Counted from the first letter of the stretch, positions 44,343 to 57,148 are shown. The stretch: 64,000 nt of DNA from Oscarella lobularis (GCF_947507565.1 NC_089175.1:3833733-3897732); one strand, 5' to 3'. A program made the numbers and translations. The notes: generated by a model from the letters alone, not told the origin.

Positions 44343-45001
44343 TGCTGTTTATCCCTCTAATCGCTTGTACAGCCATTTGAAGAACATAAATCAGGAGGAC
44401 ACCAAGGTACTATATATAGTACGCAGAATCGCAGGTATGCTTTTACGTTTGTACTGTGACGTTACCCGTACGGCTAGCCCGACCCGTCGCGGTAGGATCT
44501 TTTTAGCTTAACAAGCTAGCAAGAGAAGATGGTAGCATCCTTTTTATAGAGTTTTTTATGTTGTTGACAATGCACTCAGTTTCAGGTACATTTATGTATT
44601 AGTTATTTTCATGATACGATTTTTGCTCAAAGGTGCATACCGTGTGTGGATCTCCATCCTCTGCACTCAGAGTAAATTAAATTGGGCCGTCATTTACATA
44701 AACCTAATTCCATTATCTATTTAGCTGATTGGACGTTGAAGCCTTGCCCTCGAAAGCAGTAGTTACGCTTGCGCGCATCGTAAGCGTGTGACAGCTGAAA
44801 GCCATTGTTCTCGTTCGTACACTTGCAATAAGAAGCGTGAGAAACTGTCTAATAGACGTGATCAGTGGTGCAGATGCTGATCTGCAGGTGCAACAGACCC
44901 GGGATTCTGAATTCATGCAAGTAGCGAAGAGCCCGCCAGATTAGAAAAAGAACGACTTCATCGTTTCTCCGACTGTCTGGCTGCATGGTAACACAGAGTC
45001 T
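44343..45001 (+). other. Intergenic spacer, alpha to beta gene
   Basis: Fourth copy of the 1023 spacer. No gene; presumed beta promoter. Confidence 0.45.
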
Positions 45002-46992
45002 ATGAAACGCTTCATCATACAGCTGCTCATCTGTTTGGCTGTCGAGGCGGGTAAGACTGTCGATGTTTAGCTAGAGTGAGACGGTAGCGTCGCGACCTGC
45101 ACTTCCTTGTTTTCTTTGGCTTATCTAATACGAAAGGTCGTTGGGCGACAAAGGGAGCTATATAGTCTAGTAGAGAAATTGAGTAGGCCTGCTGCTATAG
45201 TCTCCAAGGAAGAGGGAATTGTTTGGCTGGCTATTTGCAGCCGTTGGCCTTTCCGTGACGTCTGTTTTTCTTCGCAGATGCACGCCCCACTAAGATTGCA
45301 AACCTTCTGGTTTGCGGTACTGTAGTGCTCCGCCTACTGCACGCGGGATGTTTTGCTTTAGGATCTGCTGCGGTACAGCTACTATTGAGATCGAGTCGTC
45401 TGCCTTTTCCGGGGCAAAGCGCCTCGTTCTCGTGCTCTGGATCCGGTACAATAATTCGCTGGGAAAAAGACAACACAGTACTCAATCTAACCAACGCCCG
45501 CTATTCATCCGATCAAAAAATGTCATCTCTTGTAATTCACTCTTTGGTAAAAACAGACACCGGATTGTATCGATGTGTGGCTGTGGTTAGCGGAATAGAA
45601 GAAAGCGACACCGTCTATCTCTCTGTGCTGGGTAAAAGGGCTGCCTAAATTTTCCTAAGACTGAAGCTAATCGTTGGATGCATTTAGTAAATCCGGAAAT
45701 TTCTTATAAACCGCTTACTGTTGCAGTTGAAGGTCATTCTGTCACTCTCGGTTGTCAAACCAGATACTTCACAAAAATATCTTGGACGTTCAATGGAGTA
45801 AATATCAGTCATAAACCTGGTTATATTTACAGCCGAGCAAAGATGAATCTCACCATCGACCGAGTGTCTCGAACGCACGCAGGACAATACGCCTGCACCG
45901 CAACAAATTATAACAAAGCTCACACTTCAACGGGCACACCCGTTTTAGTGGTCTATTGTACGTATATACAGTAAAACCGGTCATTGATAGAGAGTTGGCC
46001 TTTATTTTTAGATGGCCCTGATGCCGTTCTTCGGGGTCCCGTAAACGGGACGGCTATCGAGGGCGAAGACGTCATTATGCACCTCAATGCAACAGGGTTT
46101 CCTTCACCGCAAAAAAAGTGGAAGAAAGATGACGTCTTTCTTGAGTTAGAAAGCAGTCGCTATAATCTCGGGCCAGATGGACAAACTCTATCAATCTCAA
46201 GTGTACAGACGAGCGATAGCGGCAATTACACTTGCGTCGTCAACAATACCGTAGGTGAAACATTAGAATATTTTCAACTAACCGTAAAAGGTATAGAGAA
46301 TTCCGGAAATTCTAAATCGTAAAACTACGGTAATCACAATTTACAAGGTCCACCATCTCCACCCAGGCTGTTGGAGGCTAACATAACTGTCATGGAAGCA
46401 TTCATCAAAATGTTCGTCAAGTGGACTGTCCCCTTCAATGGGAACAGTCCCATAACTGAGTATACATTGCATTACCGGCAGAAAGGAGGTGCGTTCTGGT
46501 TCACGATGCTTGTACGCAGTTCTCACGTGTCTGCTGACGTACCCATGTCTGTCAACCTAAATTCCTTGGAAGGCTTTGACTTTTACGTCACTGCTTCGAA
46601 TCGTCATGGATCATCTGAGGAATCGGACATTTTTCAAGTATCTAAGAACAGCTTTCTCCTCATCGCACCGCCAACTTCGTCTTCGGAGCCAACAGGCAAT
46701 ACTAATAATTATTGATTAGCGTATAAAAGTCTCGCTAACAACTGCCGTCTTATGTATAGAAAAAAGCGGTCTCTCTGAGTCACGAGTCATCGTCATTGCT
46801 ATTTCTGGTTTTGCAACTTCTATTCTGACTACATTTGCTCTCATTGTTCTGGCTTATAAACGACAGCGTCGGGCTCCGCCTCATCGTCAAGAGGAGCAAC
46901 ATGCGGTGCGAATGTTTGAAGTTGTTAGTCCTATATCCGACTCTTTTGCTGAATCGAAATTGAATCTCTCTTCAAAAGAAACTCAAGTATGA
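45002..46992 (+). CDS. Beta-type receptor, copy 4 (about 482 aa)
   Basis: Exons 45002-45050, 45362-45631, 45688-45957, 46012-46290, 46348-46695, 46760-46992, all phase 1 and intact. Signal MKRFIIQLLICLAVEAG; Ig1 and Ig2 have paired Cys; Ig3 has HLNA at the first Cys position. TM VIVIAISGFATSILTT; tail RQRRAPPHRQEEQ ... SSKETQV. The 3' end and flank resemble the 1694 gene, and a kinase follows, restoring the beta-kinase order of the first unit. GC donor at 46696. Confidence 0.88.
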
Positions 46993-47218
46993 AGTGTACT
47001 CATCTGTATACTGCATGTTAGCTAGCTGACGTTCAGGTAGCGCGGCGCGGTGACATATATCCAGGATGACGAGACTCAATTAGCGATATTGACGTTTGAA
47101 GAAACCGCAACCGCGTGCAATGCGCAGTCGCTATTCGGCGGCGTGACGCGTCACTTCAAGTTCGGTCGACACTTGCTGCGCATAAACCGACGTCGCCTGT
47201 TTGTGTTACACTGAAAGA

Positions 47219-47544
47219 ATGAGGTATCTACATACTTAAGGGCCTTGTCTAATTCCTTTCCACGCGTGAGAGGGACCCCACCATTGATCGTACTGTCTGG
47301 CGTCACGTTATTTTTGAGGCTATCTCCTCACAGCAGGCCGCGTACCTGTTTCGATTGGCGAGCGCGGGACTCATTTGCTCAAAGTTCACACGTTCACTTT
47401 AGCAACACGTTTAGCGCGCCCCGTTTCCTTCTCCGCGGATGCCATTCATATTGCATTTAATAATGGTCCTTTTTTCTCCGCAGTGGTCTTTCTGGCTCGA
47501 TTATTGGTTTGATACAGCAATACAAGATCTCAAGCTACTGCTTG

Positions 47545-47575
<31 letters not shown>

Positions 47576-49854
47576 AACTTCGGGTGGTTGCTAGTGCCGG
47601 TGAGATCGATCACGCGTTCCCTAGACTATACGAGGTGCGGTGGGCATCGTATCGTAGGAGCTCAACGATTCGACATCCAAGCATTCCGAGCCGTCAACGG
47701 TTCCGACGAATTAACCGTCGCTTCTTGCTGGAGTGACGTCGCGTTCGGATCTCGGTCCGTTACGTGGCGACTGAACGGCCTTCCTGTGGACTTCGCAACG
47801 AACACTCGCTTCTCGTCAAGCTCAAAAGCCGACGCACATTCGACTCACTTCTTTCTTCAGATCAAGTCGCCGCTGAGCAGCGACAACGGTACGGTCGTCA
47901 CATGCCAACCCGAGGGCTACAAAGAAAGCGACGCGGCTCTTTTCATCGTATACGGTAAGGAGATGCTGACATCATACTTACACGACCATGATAACAGCGA
48001 TTTGCATCGTATTAGATTCCGCTCCCGTAGTCGAAGTCATTGGAGATGCTGATGTCACAGTAGAGGAAGAGACTTTGTTTCAACCCCGAGTTCGAATCTT
48101 TTTCTCGGGAGGAAACCTCTACTTGTTGTATTACCAGAATGAAATGCAACTTGGTTTGGAAACGAATGTCGATGGTGTTTACGGAACAAAAGATGTATTA
48201 TTGTCACCGCTAAAAGTTCTCAAGGGCATGAGCGGCCCATTATCGGTCCTTGTTTCTTTGGATGGACTGTCCTTTTCTTATTCTATTTTTAATTTGACTG
48301 TTATCAGTCGAATTGTTGCAACACCCACAGCAGCATTTACATCGCCGTCATCAGGCGAGTTTAAATAATTAATTAATTAATTAATTAATTAATTAATTAA
48401 TGACAGATGACGGTGATCCCACTACAAAGTCTATTGGTAAACTAAACAGCAGCAGCAACAGCAGTAGCAGTGCAAAATATACAACTCCGGCAATTACTCC
48501 GAGTCCTCCGAATCCTACATCTACAAGTCCTCAGTCAACAAGTGCGTATGATAATTCTAGTCTTGTGCCTTTTACATCAGAATCTTTGGATAAAAACAGT
48601 AATGAGATACGCACATTCATCGCTTTATTGCTTTACGTTTATTTATTTTTAGGCAAGTCATTGGCAGTCATTGCTGGCTCCATTTCTGGGGGCGTTTTAC
48701 TTCTTGTTATCCTCGTAGTGGCGTTGGTCTTAATTTATGCCAAACTAAGAAAGAAAAAGTCTGTTAGTATAGAGGATCCGCTACGTCGAATCAGTCAGAG
48801 TGAAATTGTGTACGACGAAGAACGTGATTTTCTCGGCAGCGGCTGCAGTGGCGAAGTCTATCGCGCAAGACTAAAGACAAGCAAGGAGGTTGTAGCAATC
48901 AAAGTTTTTCTAAAGAGACGAGTATTACCACAGTAAGTTTATGTGTAATGCTAAACTGATTTTATTTGTACACATGGGCTGTTTTATCTGTGCAGGCAAT
49001 CGACGCTGTTAGACAAAGAGGCTAGAATTCTATTGAGAATTAAGCCGCATCCTCATATTCTCAGTCTTATTGGCATCAGCACTTCTCCTAGATTCTACGC
49101 ATTGGTCATGGAGTACATCGGTGGTGGTGACTTGTTTCAAGTCTTAACCTCCACTGATGATCGCAGCATAGAGCTGTGGGACAATCGTCTCGACATTGCC
49201 AATCAAATCGCTCTGGGAATGTCTCATCTGCACAAGAACGAACCAACCGTCATTCATCTCGACCTCAAGTCAAACAACGTTCTTGTGAACAAGAAAACGC
49301 GAGGAGGAAGAACGATATATATATGCAAAGTAGGTCAACGCGGCTAACCAATAGTATTATGTATTTTTCATATATAGATTTGCGATTTTGGTCTTGCAAA
49401 AATGACCAACGTTAGCTCTGTGACTCAGTACCGCCAAGAGGGCCAGACTCCTGGAGGCACTGTTACGTACATCGCACCGGAACGATATCAGTCGGTCACG
49501 TACGGCACCGAGGATGGGAAAGAAAAGAGAGAAATCGCCAAGAAATCAGACGTCTTCAGTTACGGAATTCTACTATGGGAAATTAAAGAACGAGACCGTC
49601 CGTACGAAGGTAGGTATACGTACGTAGGCTGTAGGCATCAGGTTATTGTTTTTTACCGGTTTTTTCTATAAGGAATGCCGAACGAAGCAATTCACTTACG
49701 CACGAAAGCGGGATGTCCACTCCCAAAGGGAAAAGTCGAGGCTCCGCGAGATTACACATCTCTTCTGAGTAACTGCGTCAGGTTCAATCCTTTAGAGAGG
49801 CCCTCGTTTGATGAAATCGTCAGTTTCCTAGGAACTAAACAAACTACTCTCTAA
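47219..49854 (+). CDS. Ig-ectodomain receptor kinase, TKL-like, non-RD (about 658 aa)
   Basis: Exons 47219-47223, 47484-47599, 47658-47954, 48016-48354, 48407-48598, 48653-48932, 48996-49329, 49378-49609, 49673-49854. ATGAG start exon; the signal core is a long Leu run encoded partly by nine CTG codons. Ig-like domain aa ~41-139, Cys-free domain ~140-252, Ser/Thr/Pro stalk ~253-316, TM ~325-345, kinase ~375-645. Kinase motifs: GSGCSGEVY, VAIKVF, HLDLKSNNV, CDFGLAKM, IAPERY, RPSFDEI. Single Tyr juxtamembrane motif SEIVYDEER. C-terminus QTTL, a class I PDZ ligand. GC donor at 48355 (gcgagt). Reading ATG AGG without splicing would stop within seven codons here, which supports the mini-exon. Role as for 3959. 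Confidence 0.88.
47548..47574 (+). repeat. CTG microsatellite coding for poly-Leu signal core
   Basis: Nine CTG units in frame inside the signal peptide. The other copies have shorter, interrupted runs (4312, 23272, 54338), so signal core length varies from gene to gene. Confidence 0.9.
48366..48401 (+). repeat. TAAT microsatellite in stalk intron
   Basis: Nine uninterrupted TAAT units forming most of the intron before the stalk exon; longer than the run at 5111. Confidence 0.9.
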
Positions 49855-50192
49855 GTTAGGATCAGTTTATATTTCGCTAAATAACAAGAGCTGCATCATT
49901 GGGATAGAAAGACCCCTTTGATTTTTTGTGTAAGTCAATCCGGACATATACCCGCTGTCTCGTACCGTCTCGTACATGTGTTTATGTGTAGAGGAGATAT
50001 ATTTATCTGCCATTGTGTCACGTGATATTCGATCCTCATCAACAAAGCACGGAGCACAGACGCGCTTTCTCCTTCTGTCGTGTACACGGCGTCCCGCCAA
50101 TGTCTAGCCAAACTATTGTGCTGCGGTAAGCCACCGTCGATCGCCTCGCAAGTCAAAGTCGTTGTCTCCGTAGGTTATAACTCGCAAACAAC
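49855..50192 (+). other. Post-kinase spacer and recurring block
   Basis: Copy of the block at 6719 (here about 49999-50175). No gene. Confidence 0.5.
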
Positions 50193-50635
50193 TAAAAGAA
50201 GACGCGCGTTGGTCAATGGCGCTGGTAAGGGAGACAGAAACGTCAAAGCTATTGACATTATCGTAGTGGATGAAGTAGACTCACTAGGTTTAGAATTTCA
50301 CGTCATCAGGACACTGCTGCTCGAAGCAGCTAAGCTTTCAAACGTTTTTTCAAGCGTCTACGAACGTCCATACGCACCAACGTTATCTCTACCACCAAAA
50401 GGCAATGTCAAGTCGTGAAGAATATAGGATCTATGCGTAGATGGTCTCTCTGAATCAATCGGTTCTGTCTTGACTACATTGGCTCTCATTTTCTTAGTGA
50501 AAAAGCGACAGCGGTCGTCTTTTTATCCGCAGCCGTACCAAGTGTGACAAAAAAGGTATTAGTATTCAACTTATGCGATATGTCAATTAAGTATTTTTGA
50601 TTAGATATTTGTGAACGGCTTGAAACTCAAGTACA
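50193..50635 (+). pseudogene. Relic of alpha-type FN3-TM-tail exons (copy 3 of 5)
   Basis: Same shifted FN3 frame, stop in the TM part and stop-less tail as 6926-7370. Spacer 50636-51052 follows, with a 7-base deletion relative to 26880-26910, and leads to the gamma signal exon. Confidence 0.75.
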
Positions 50636-51052
50636 CGACATCACTTATCGTTTTGGAGATTTTTTCGCCTAGCGCTCAGAAATTTAGACAGCATTCTTTT
50701 ACGGTTGCAAGGGATTTTTATCAGTAGAAACGGTTTTACGCAAAGAGACGAGGAATCTTATGATAGTAAGTTTAATCTTTTTCAATTTACCTAATTTCAT
50801 TACTCGTTTAGCTAATTCAATTTGCTCCAAACAATAGTAAGCGCGCCTGCGCACCTGAATCGATTGCCCCGCTGTTCCACTGGTATTTTCTGGACAGTTT
50901 TACAGAGCGTGTACCAGCTCGTTTTGACCGAGGTATTGCAGGTTGCAGGAACTGATTTCCGACCTTCAAGGAGCGGGCCCGCCGCGTTATAGTAGCGGAA
51001 ACGGCTTACTTCCTGTAGCAGTACTACTGTTTCCAGCTGACTGCATGACACT

Positions 51053-52908
51053 ATGGACTACATCCTGCTTCTCATGATCTACGTGGCAGTGCAAAGACTC
51101 GCAGGTTTGATTTTAGTTACTGCACAGTAGTATATAGCCACAGGCAGGCGTTGACCGCAAAGTACACAAAAGAGTCCCCAAAGGGGCTTTTGTACGCAGA
51201 CGCACATTCACGTCGATGAAGTCACCCGTTTTTACAAAGCAATAGCGTTGCACCGCCTTCTCCCCTATTGTTGCTCACGCGACTATTTACACGTAGGAGC
51301 AACGGTGGAGCTAAAATTGACATCGAATCCTTTGCCCACGCCCGATCAAACGGCCACATTTTTATGCACTGTGACCGGTTCTGGTACTATAATTCGCTGG
51401 GAAAAAGACAATACGGTGCTCAATCTAACGAACCCTCGCTACGTATCAACACAAAAACTGTCATCTCTTGACATCCTGTCTTTGGTGAAAACAGATTCCG
51501 GAATGTATCAATGTGTCGCTATGGTTAGCGGAATAGAAGAGAGCGACTTCTTCTATCTTGATGTATTAGGTGAAGACCGTCTAGTAGAATCTCTATAAAT
51601 GAGACTGACTTTGCTTTTAGTGAACCCGGAAATTTCTTATAAACCGCTCACTGTCGCAACGGAAGGTGAGTCAGTCACTCTCGGTTGTCCATGTCAATAC
51701 TTCACCAAAATGAGTTGGACGTTTAATGGAGTTAACGTCAGTTATAAACCAGGCTATAGTTTGAACCAAGAGAAGACGAACCTGACGATAAATCGAGTGT
51801 CTCGAGTGCACGCTGGGCAATACGTTTGTACTGCTGTCAACCACAATCAACATTATACGGCGACGGGTACACCCTCTCTGGTAGTCTACTGTGCGTATAT
51901 AAAGCTGGTCACCTAAAAGAACGTCTTATTAGTTTGTGGCATTTTTTGCAGATGCCGCTGATGCCGTTCTTCGTGGTCCGGTAAACGGAACCGCTATCGA
52001 AGGCAATGATGTGAACTTTTACTGCAATACATCTGGACTTCCCACGCCACGATTAGAGTGGAAGAAAAATGATATGCTCGTTTCGGAGTTGGGAAGCAGT
52101 CGGTATGAAATCAGGTTAGACGGAAAAGTTCTATCGATCTCGAGCGCCCAGACGAGCGATACGGGCAACTACTCTTGCTCTGTCGACAATAGCGTAGGTG
52201 GAACATCTAAGTTTCTGCGATTAACCGTAGAAGGTATAGAGAACGCTTGAAATCTGAAATGAAACTAAGACAAGTTTATCAAGGACCCCCATCCCCGCCG
52301 AAGCTCTTGACGGCTAACATAACTATCTATGCCAATTCTATTAGAATGTACGTCAATTGGACTGTTCCCTTCAGTGGGAATAGTGCCATAAAGGGGTATA
52401 CATTGCATTATCGACAAAAAGGAGACGCCTTTTGGCATATGATGCTGGTACACAGCTCCCAAGTCTCTGCCACTGTGCCAATACCTATCAACTTATCTGA
52501 CTTGAGAGATTTTGAGTTCTACGTTACAGCTGCCAATCGCCACGGATCGTCTGAAGAATCGGCCCTTCTTCAAGTATCTTCGAATAGTTTTATTGTCGTA
52601 GCAACACCAAGTTCGTCGTCAGAACCAACAGGCAATAAAAACTATTGATTATGGAAACGAATACTAACTATCAGTCATATGTTTTAGAAACAGAAAAAGG
52701 AGGTTTCTCAGATTCGGACATTGTCATTGTCGTTGCCGTTTCTGGTTTTACAGTTTGTATCTTGACTACAGCTGCTCTAATTATGTTGGTTTATAGACGA
52801 CAGCGTTGGGCTCTTTATCATCCACGTGATCCAAATGGACCGGTACCAATTCTTCGGGTCAGATCTTCCTTATCAGAGTCTTCGACTGCAAGCGAAACCC
52901 AAGTATGA
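51053..52908 (+). CDS. Gamma-type receptor: signal peptide, 3 Ig, FN3, TM, PDZ-ligand tail (about 481 aa)
   Basis: Exons 51053-51104, 51297-51569, 51621-51890, 51952-52233, 52284-52631, 52688-52908, all phase 1. Signal MDYILLLMIYVAVQRLA. Ig1 (aa ~18-108) and Ig2 (~109-198) have paired Cys; Ig3 (~199-292) has YCNTS and YSCSV, so its pair is intact. FN3 ~293-408; TM ~422-445 (IVIVVAVSGFTVCILTT). Tail RRQRWALYHPRDPNGPVPIL ends ETQV, a class I PDZ ligand. GC donor at 52632. This is the intact reference for the broken copies at 7801 and 27046. Ligand unknown. Confidence 0.9.
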
Positions 52909-53286
52909 CTCTGGTATTCAAAAGTTTGTATGGTTTGTGTCATTGACTCAGAGGTACTGCGGTTGGTTTAGTTACGTCTGCCAATAACTGTAGTCCGAAA
53001 CCTAGGTAATAGTTTCAGGATACTACTACAGTAGTAGTAGTAGTAGGAAATTAATTAAAATAGATTCAGAATGCGGGATACTCAACGGGATGTACTCAAC
53101 CTCTACCCACGTGGGCAGCTCGTGGGGGCGGAGGAGCGCGGAAGTGGGTCCCACCTCCTCACGTAGACAAAAGCTACTGCGCAGTCTCAAGTACACAACG
53201 CTCACTTCCTAGTTCGGGAGAAGACTTAGTCCTGAGAGCAACTTCTGTAGGAACTGTCGTGGCCGGGCGGGTGTCGAGAAAAGATC
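52909..53286 (+). other. Spacer
   Basis: Starts like the 9600 and 28879 spacers, including a short TAG repeat near 53030-53045, then continues into GC-rich sequence without a gene. Confidence 0.45.
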
Positions 53287-53853
53287 ATGAGGTAATATTA
53301 CTTGTAAAAGGCCCAGTTTTTTCACACCGTGAGAGAGGAAATAGGAGGGGCCCCCATGAGTTTATCTGAAGCGTCAGTTAGTCTGGTGGGGTCTAATAAA
53401 CGACGTGATACCACTCAAACTGTACAAGAGTACCTCTGCGAGTAGACGCTGAACCGATAGAGCCTTGAAGAAGGAAGCATGCTTTTGTTTATCTTTCAAT
53501 AGGCGGTTCGCGCGGTTTGGTTTGACCTCTTGCGTCATCTCACGTGCACATACCATACATACATTGTACATACCAGAGTATTCTTGAAGAGCTCTTTGTT
53601 CCGATTCGAAAGAACCTCGAAAGTACAAAGTCGTCTGCTTTCTGCTACTAGTGCAAATCGCTACAGCAGGTGAAATGTGCGGTGCTATTAGATGCATTGT
53701 CGTCACCCGTTCACGTGATGTAGCCGCCAACGGCGTCGTCAAGATACGAACTTTCCGTGCCGTCAATGGCTACAACACCACCGTTGCGACGTGCTATAAG
53801 CTAGGCGTTCACCCAAATTTAAACGTCTACTGGAACTTCGACGGTCATCCCAA
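53287..53853 (+). pseudogene. Truncated 5' part of a kinase/coiled-coil receptor gene
   Basis: ATGAG start exon (53287-53291), signal exon ending near 53669 (CFLLLVQIATAG) and the first half of the Ig-like domain (VKIRTFRAVNGYNTTVATC) resemble 59313. Near 53853 the sequence switches to material found at about 47105 (GAAACCGCAACCGCGTGC), the upstream flank of the 47219 kinase. The Ig domain is cut after its core Trp and a stop follows at 53885-53887. Confidence 0.75.
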
Positions 53854-53977
53854 GAAACCGCAACCGCGTGCAATGCGCAGTCGCTAGGGGTATCCGGCGG
53901 CGTGACGCATCACTTCAAGTTCGGTCGACACTTGCTGCGCATAAACCGACGTCGCCTGTTGGTGTTACACTGAAAAA

Positions 53978-56020
53978 ATGAGGTATCTACATACTTAGGG
54001 GCCTTGTCTAATTCCTTTCCACGCGTGAGAGGGACCCCCACCATTGATCGTACTGTCTGGCGTCACGTTATTTTTGAGGCTATCTCATCACAGCAGGTAG
54101 TGTTGCGTACCTGCTTCGATTGGTGAGCGCGGGACTCAGTTCTTCAAAGTTCACACGTTCACTTTAGCAACACGTTTAGCGCCTCGTTTCCATATATTAT
54201 AATCTCCCATGTTATTCCCCCGCAACGAAATCCGGATGCCAATCATAACTTGTCTTTAATGGTCCTTTTTCTTGCACAGTGATCTTTCTGGTTCGATTGT
54301 TGGTTCGATACAGCAATGTAAAGTCTCAAGCTACTGCTTGCTACTGCTGCTGTTGCTGCTGCAACTTCGGGTGGTTGCAAGTGCCGGTGAGGATCACGCG
54401 TTCCCTAGATTATATGAGGCGCGGTGGGAACATGGGCTATGTGTAGGAGGAGCGCACCGATTCGAAATCCAGACATTCCGAACGGTCAACGGTTCCGACG
54501 AATTTACCGTCGCTTCGTGCTGGAGTGACGTCGCGTTCGGATATCGGCCCGTTACGTGGCGACTGAATGGTCTTCCTGTGGACTTCGCAACGAACACTCG
54601 CTTCTCGTCAAGCTCAAAAGCGGACGCACATTCGACTCGCTTCTTTCTTCAGATCAAGTCACCGCTGAGCAGCGACAACGGTACGGTCGTCACATGCCAA
54701 CCCGAGGGCTACAAAGAAAGCGACGCAGCTCTTTTCATCGTATACGGTAAGGAGATGCTGACATCATACTTATATACACGATCATGATAACGGCGATTTG
54801 CGTCGTATTAGATTCCGCTCCCGTAGTCGAAGTCATTGGAGATGCTGATGTCACAGTAGAGGAAGAGACTTTGTTTCAACCTCGAGTTCGAATCTTTTTC
54901 TCGGGAGGAAACCTCTACCTGATGTATTACCAGAATGAAATGCAACTTGGTTTGGAAACGAATGTCAATGGTGTTTACGGAACAAAAGATGTGTCATTGT
55001 CACCGCTAAAAGTTCTCAAGGGCATGAGCGGCCCTTTATCTGTCCTTGTTTCTTTGGATGGACTGCCCTTTTCTTATCCTATTTTTAATTTGACTGTTAT
55101 CAGTCGCACTGTTGCAACACCCACAACGGCACCACCATCATCAACGGCGGCACCATCATGCAAGTTTAAATTTTGCATATCGAGACGTCTAATAATTGTA
55201 TAACTTTAGATAACTATTCTACAAAATCTATAAATAGCAATAGTGCAGAAATGACAAGTTCAGCAGTCACTTCGGTCAGTTCTGCTTTTGTAACGACGAG
55301 GCGTACTCCAGCAAACTCGGTTACTGTTGCTACTACGATAACAGCGTCGATGGAATCTTCTCCAGCGTCTTCTGTGCATAAAAATGGCGGTATAAAAGAA
55401 TAGCCCTTTTGTTGCTTTTGTATTATTATTATTATTATTATTAGGCGAGTTATTGCCAGTCATTTTGGGTGTCTCCATAAGCTTTGGAGTCGTTTTTCTT
55501 GGGCTCTTAATAGTGGCACTAATTTTGATTCGCCGCAAGCGAAATAAATTCTGTACTAGAACCGAGAGAATACAAAATCGCAGTCAGGATGCTGAAACCA
55601 TGCAAGTTAGAGTAACCGGTAAAAATACTCAGATTTTTGTACTTTCTCTAATCGTACTTCATCCTTATAGGGCAGCACAATGGGGCAACCAGAGCCGAAG
55701 GAAGCGTACGAAAATATATTTATTTGTATTGTAAATGGCTTGCACGCTTTTGCTTTGCAGTTCTCTGTTGAGGATTTGGCTAACGATGTGATGGATGACC
55801 AGCAAAAAGAAAATGAGAGAACGAGAGAAGAAGTCAGGAGAGAAAATCAAAAAACAAGAGAGGAAATTAGAAAAGAAAATGAGAAGACAAGAGAAAAGAT
55901 TCGTTTAGCTGTACGCAAGCTTCTTCTTGTGACACGAATTATTTATTAGTACATTTGCAGGAAGCTTCAAATTCCAAAGGGATTTTGAAAGAGCCTGAAA
56001 GGATTTCGACTGCACTATAA
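53978..56020 (+). CDS. Kinase-less Ig receptor with hendecad coiled-coil tail (about 452 aa)
   Basis: Exons 53978-53982, 54280-54386, 54447-54746, 54812-55159, 55210-55389, 55445-55618, 55671-55705, 55761-55910, 55961-56020. The ectodomain is nearly identical to the kinase genes at 3959 and 47219 (signal YCLLLLLLLLQLRVVASAG, VTWRLNG Ig core). Stalk, TM (GVVFLGLLIVALILI) and tail match the 38692 gene, so it looks like a fusion between the two classes. The coil repeats read RTREEVRRENQ, KTREEIRKENE and KTREKIRLAVR. C-terminus STAL, a class I PDZ ligand. GC donor at 55160. Intact. Confidence 0.87.
55421..55443 (+). repeat. TTA microsatellite at intron acceptor
   Basis: Seven or more ATT/TTA units run directly into the acceptor of the TM exon of the coiled-coil receptor gene; absent from the copies at 19408 and 38692. 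Confidence 0.85.
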
Positions 56021-56319
56021 TGCCGCTACAAGTAGCCTAGGTACGTGTAACTAAACTTTTTACGTAGCTTCACTGTACATAGATCTCTGGTATTTATCTG
56101 CTATTGTATTGTGTCACGTGATATCCAAACAAACAGAGCACGGATCTCCACAGATCCGTGGTCAAAGCACAGACGCGTTCTCCTTCTGTCGTGTACACGA
56201 CGTCCTGATAATGCTTATCGAAACGATTGCGCCGCAGAATTAGGCGTAAAGCCACCGTCGATCGCATCGCATGCGCGATCAAAGTCGTTGTGTTCGTAGG
56301 TTAGCACTCACCAACCGGC
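56021..56319 (+). other. Spacer and recurring block (diverged)
   Basis: A diverged copy of the 6719 block (about 56097-56300) with extra inserted bases. No gene. Confidence 0.4.
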
Positions 56320-56733
56320 AAAAAGAAGATGCTCGCTGGTCAATGGTACCGGTGAGGAAGACAGAAACGTCAAGGCTATTGACATTATTGTAGTGGATGG
56401 TGAGAACTTGCGCGAAGCATCTAAGCCTTCAAATTAACGTTTTTTCTGAACGATGTTTTCTTCCATGCGGCACCAAGAGGCAATGTTATAGTCATAAGAG
56501 CGAGAATGCTAATGTAGGATCTATGCGTAGATGGTCTCTCTGAGTCAATCGGTTTTGCAAACTTCTGTCTTCACTACATTGGCTCTAATTTTTTGAGTGC
56601 ATAAGCGACAGCAGTCGGCTTGTTGTCCGCAGCACTACCAAGTGTGACAAAAAGCAGTAGAATTTGACTTGTGCAATACTTCAATTAAAGTATTTTGATT
56701 AGATAATTGTGAACGGCTTGAAACTCAAGTATG
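56320..56733 (+). pseudogene. Relic of alpha-type FN3-TM-tail exons (copy 4 of 5, most diverged)
   Basis: FN3 piece with an internal deletion, TM piece with a stop (TTTTTTGAGTGC near 56590) and tail piece ERLETQV running on to Trp. It follows a coiled-coil gene rather than a kinase. Spacer 56734-57148 follows. Confidence 0.65.
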
Positions 56734-57148
56734 GCATTAATCATCTTTGGACCTAGTGCTCAGGCAGCATTCTTTTACGATTGTAAGTGATGTTTTGCTT
56801 GTTACGTAGAGATGTGGCATCTTATGATGGTAAATCTAATCGTTTTCATTTACCTAATTCCATTACTCGTTTAGCTAATTCAATTTGCTTCAACAACGCA
56901 CCTGGGCACATTCAGTTGAATTGAATGCTCCATTGTTTTGCGCACTCGACTTGAATTGAATGCCCCATTGTCCATTTTCTGGACAATTTCACAGAGCGTG
57001 AGAACTTTTCACTTTTACAAGCTCGTTTTTGACCGAGGTATTGCAGGTTGCAGGAACTGATTTCGGACGTTCAAGCAGCGGGACCGCCTCGTATAGTAGC
57101 GGCAAGGACTTATTTCCTGTAGCAGTACAACCGTTTTCAGCTCACTGC

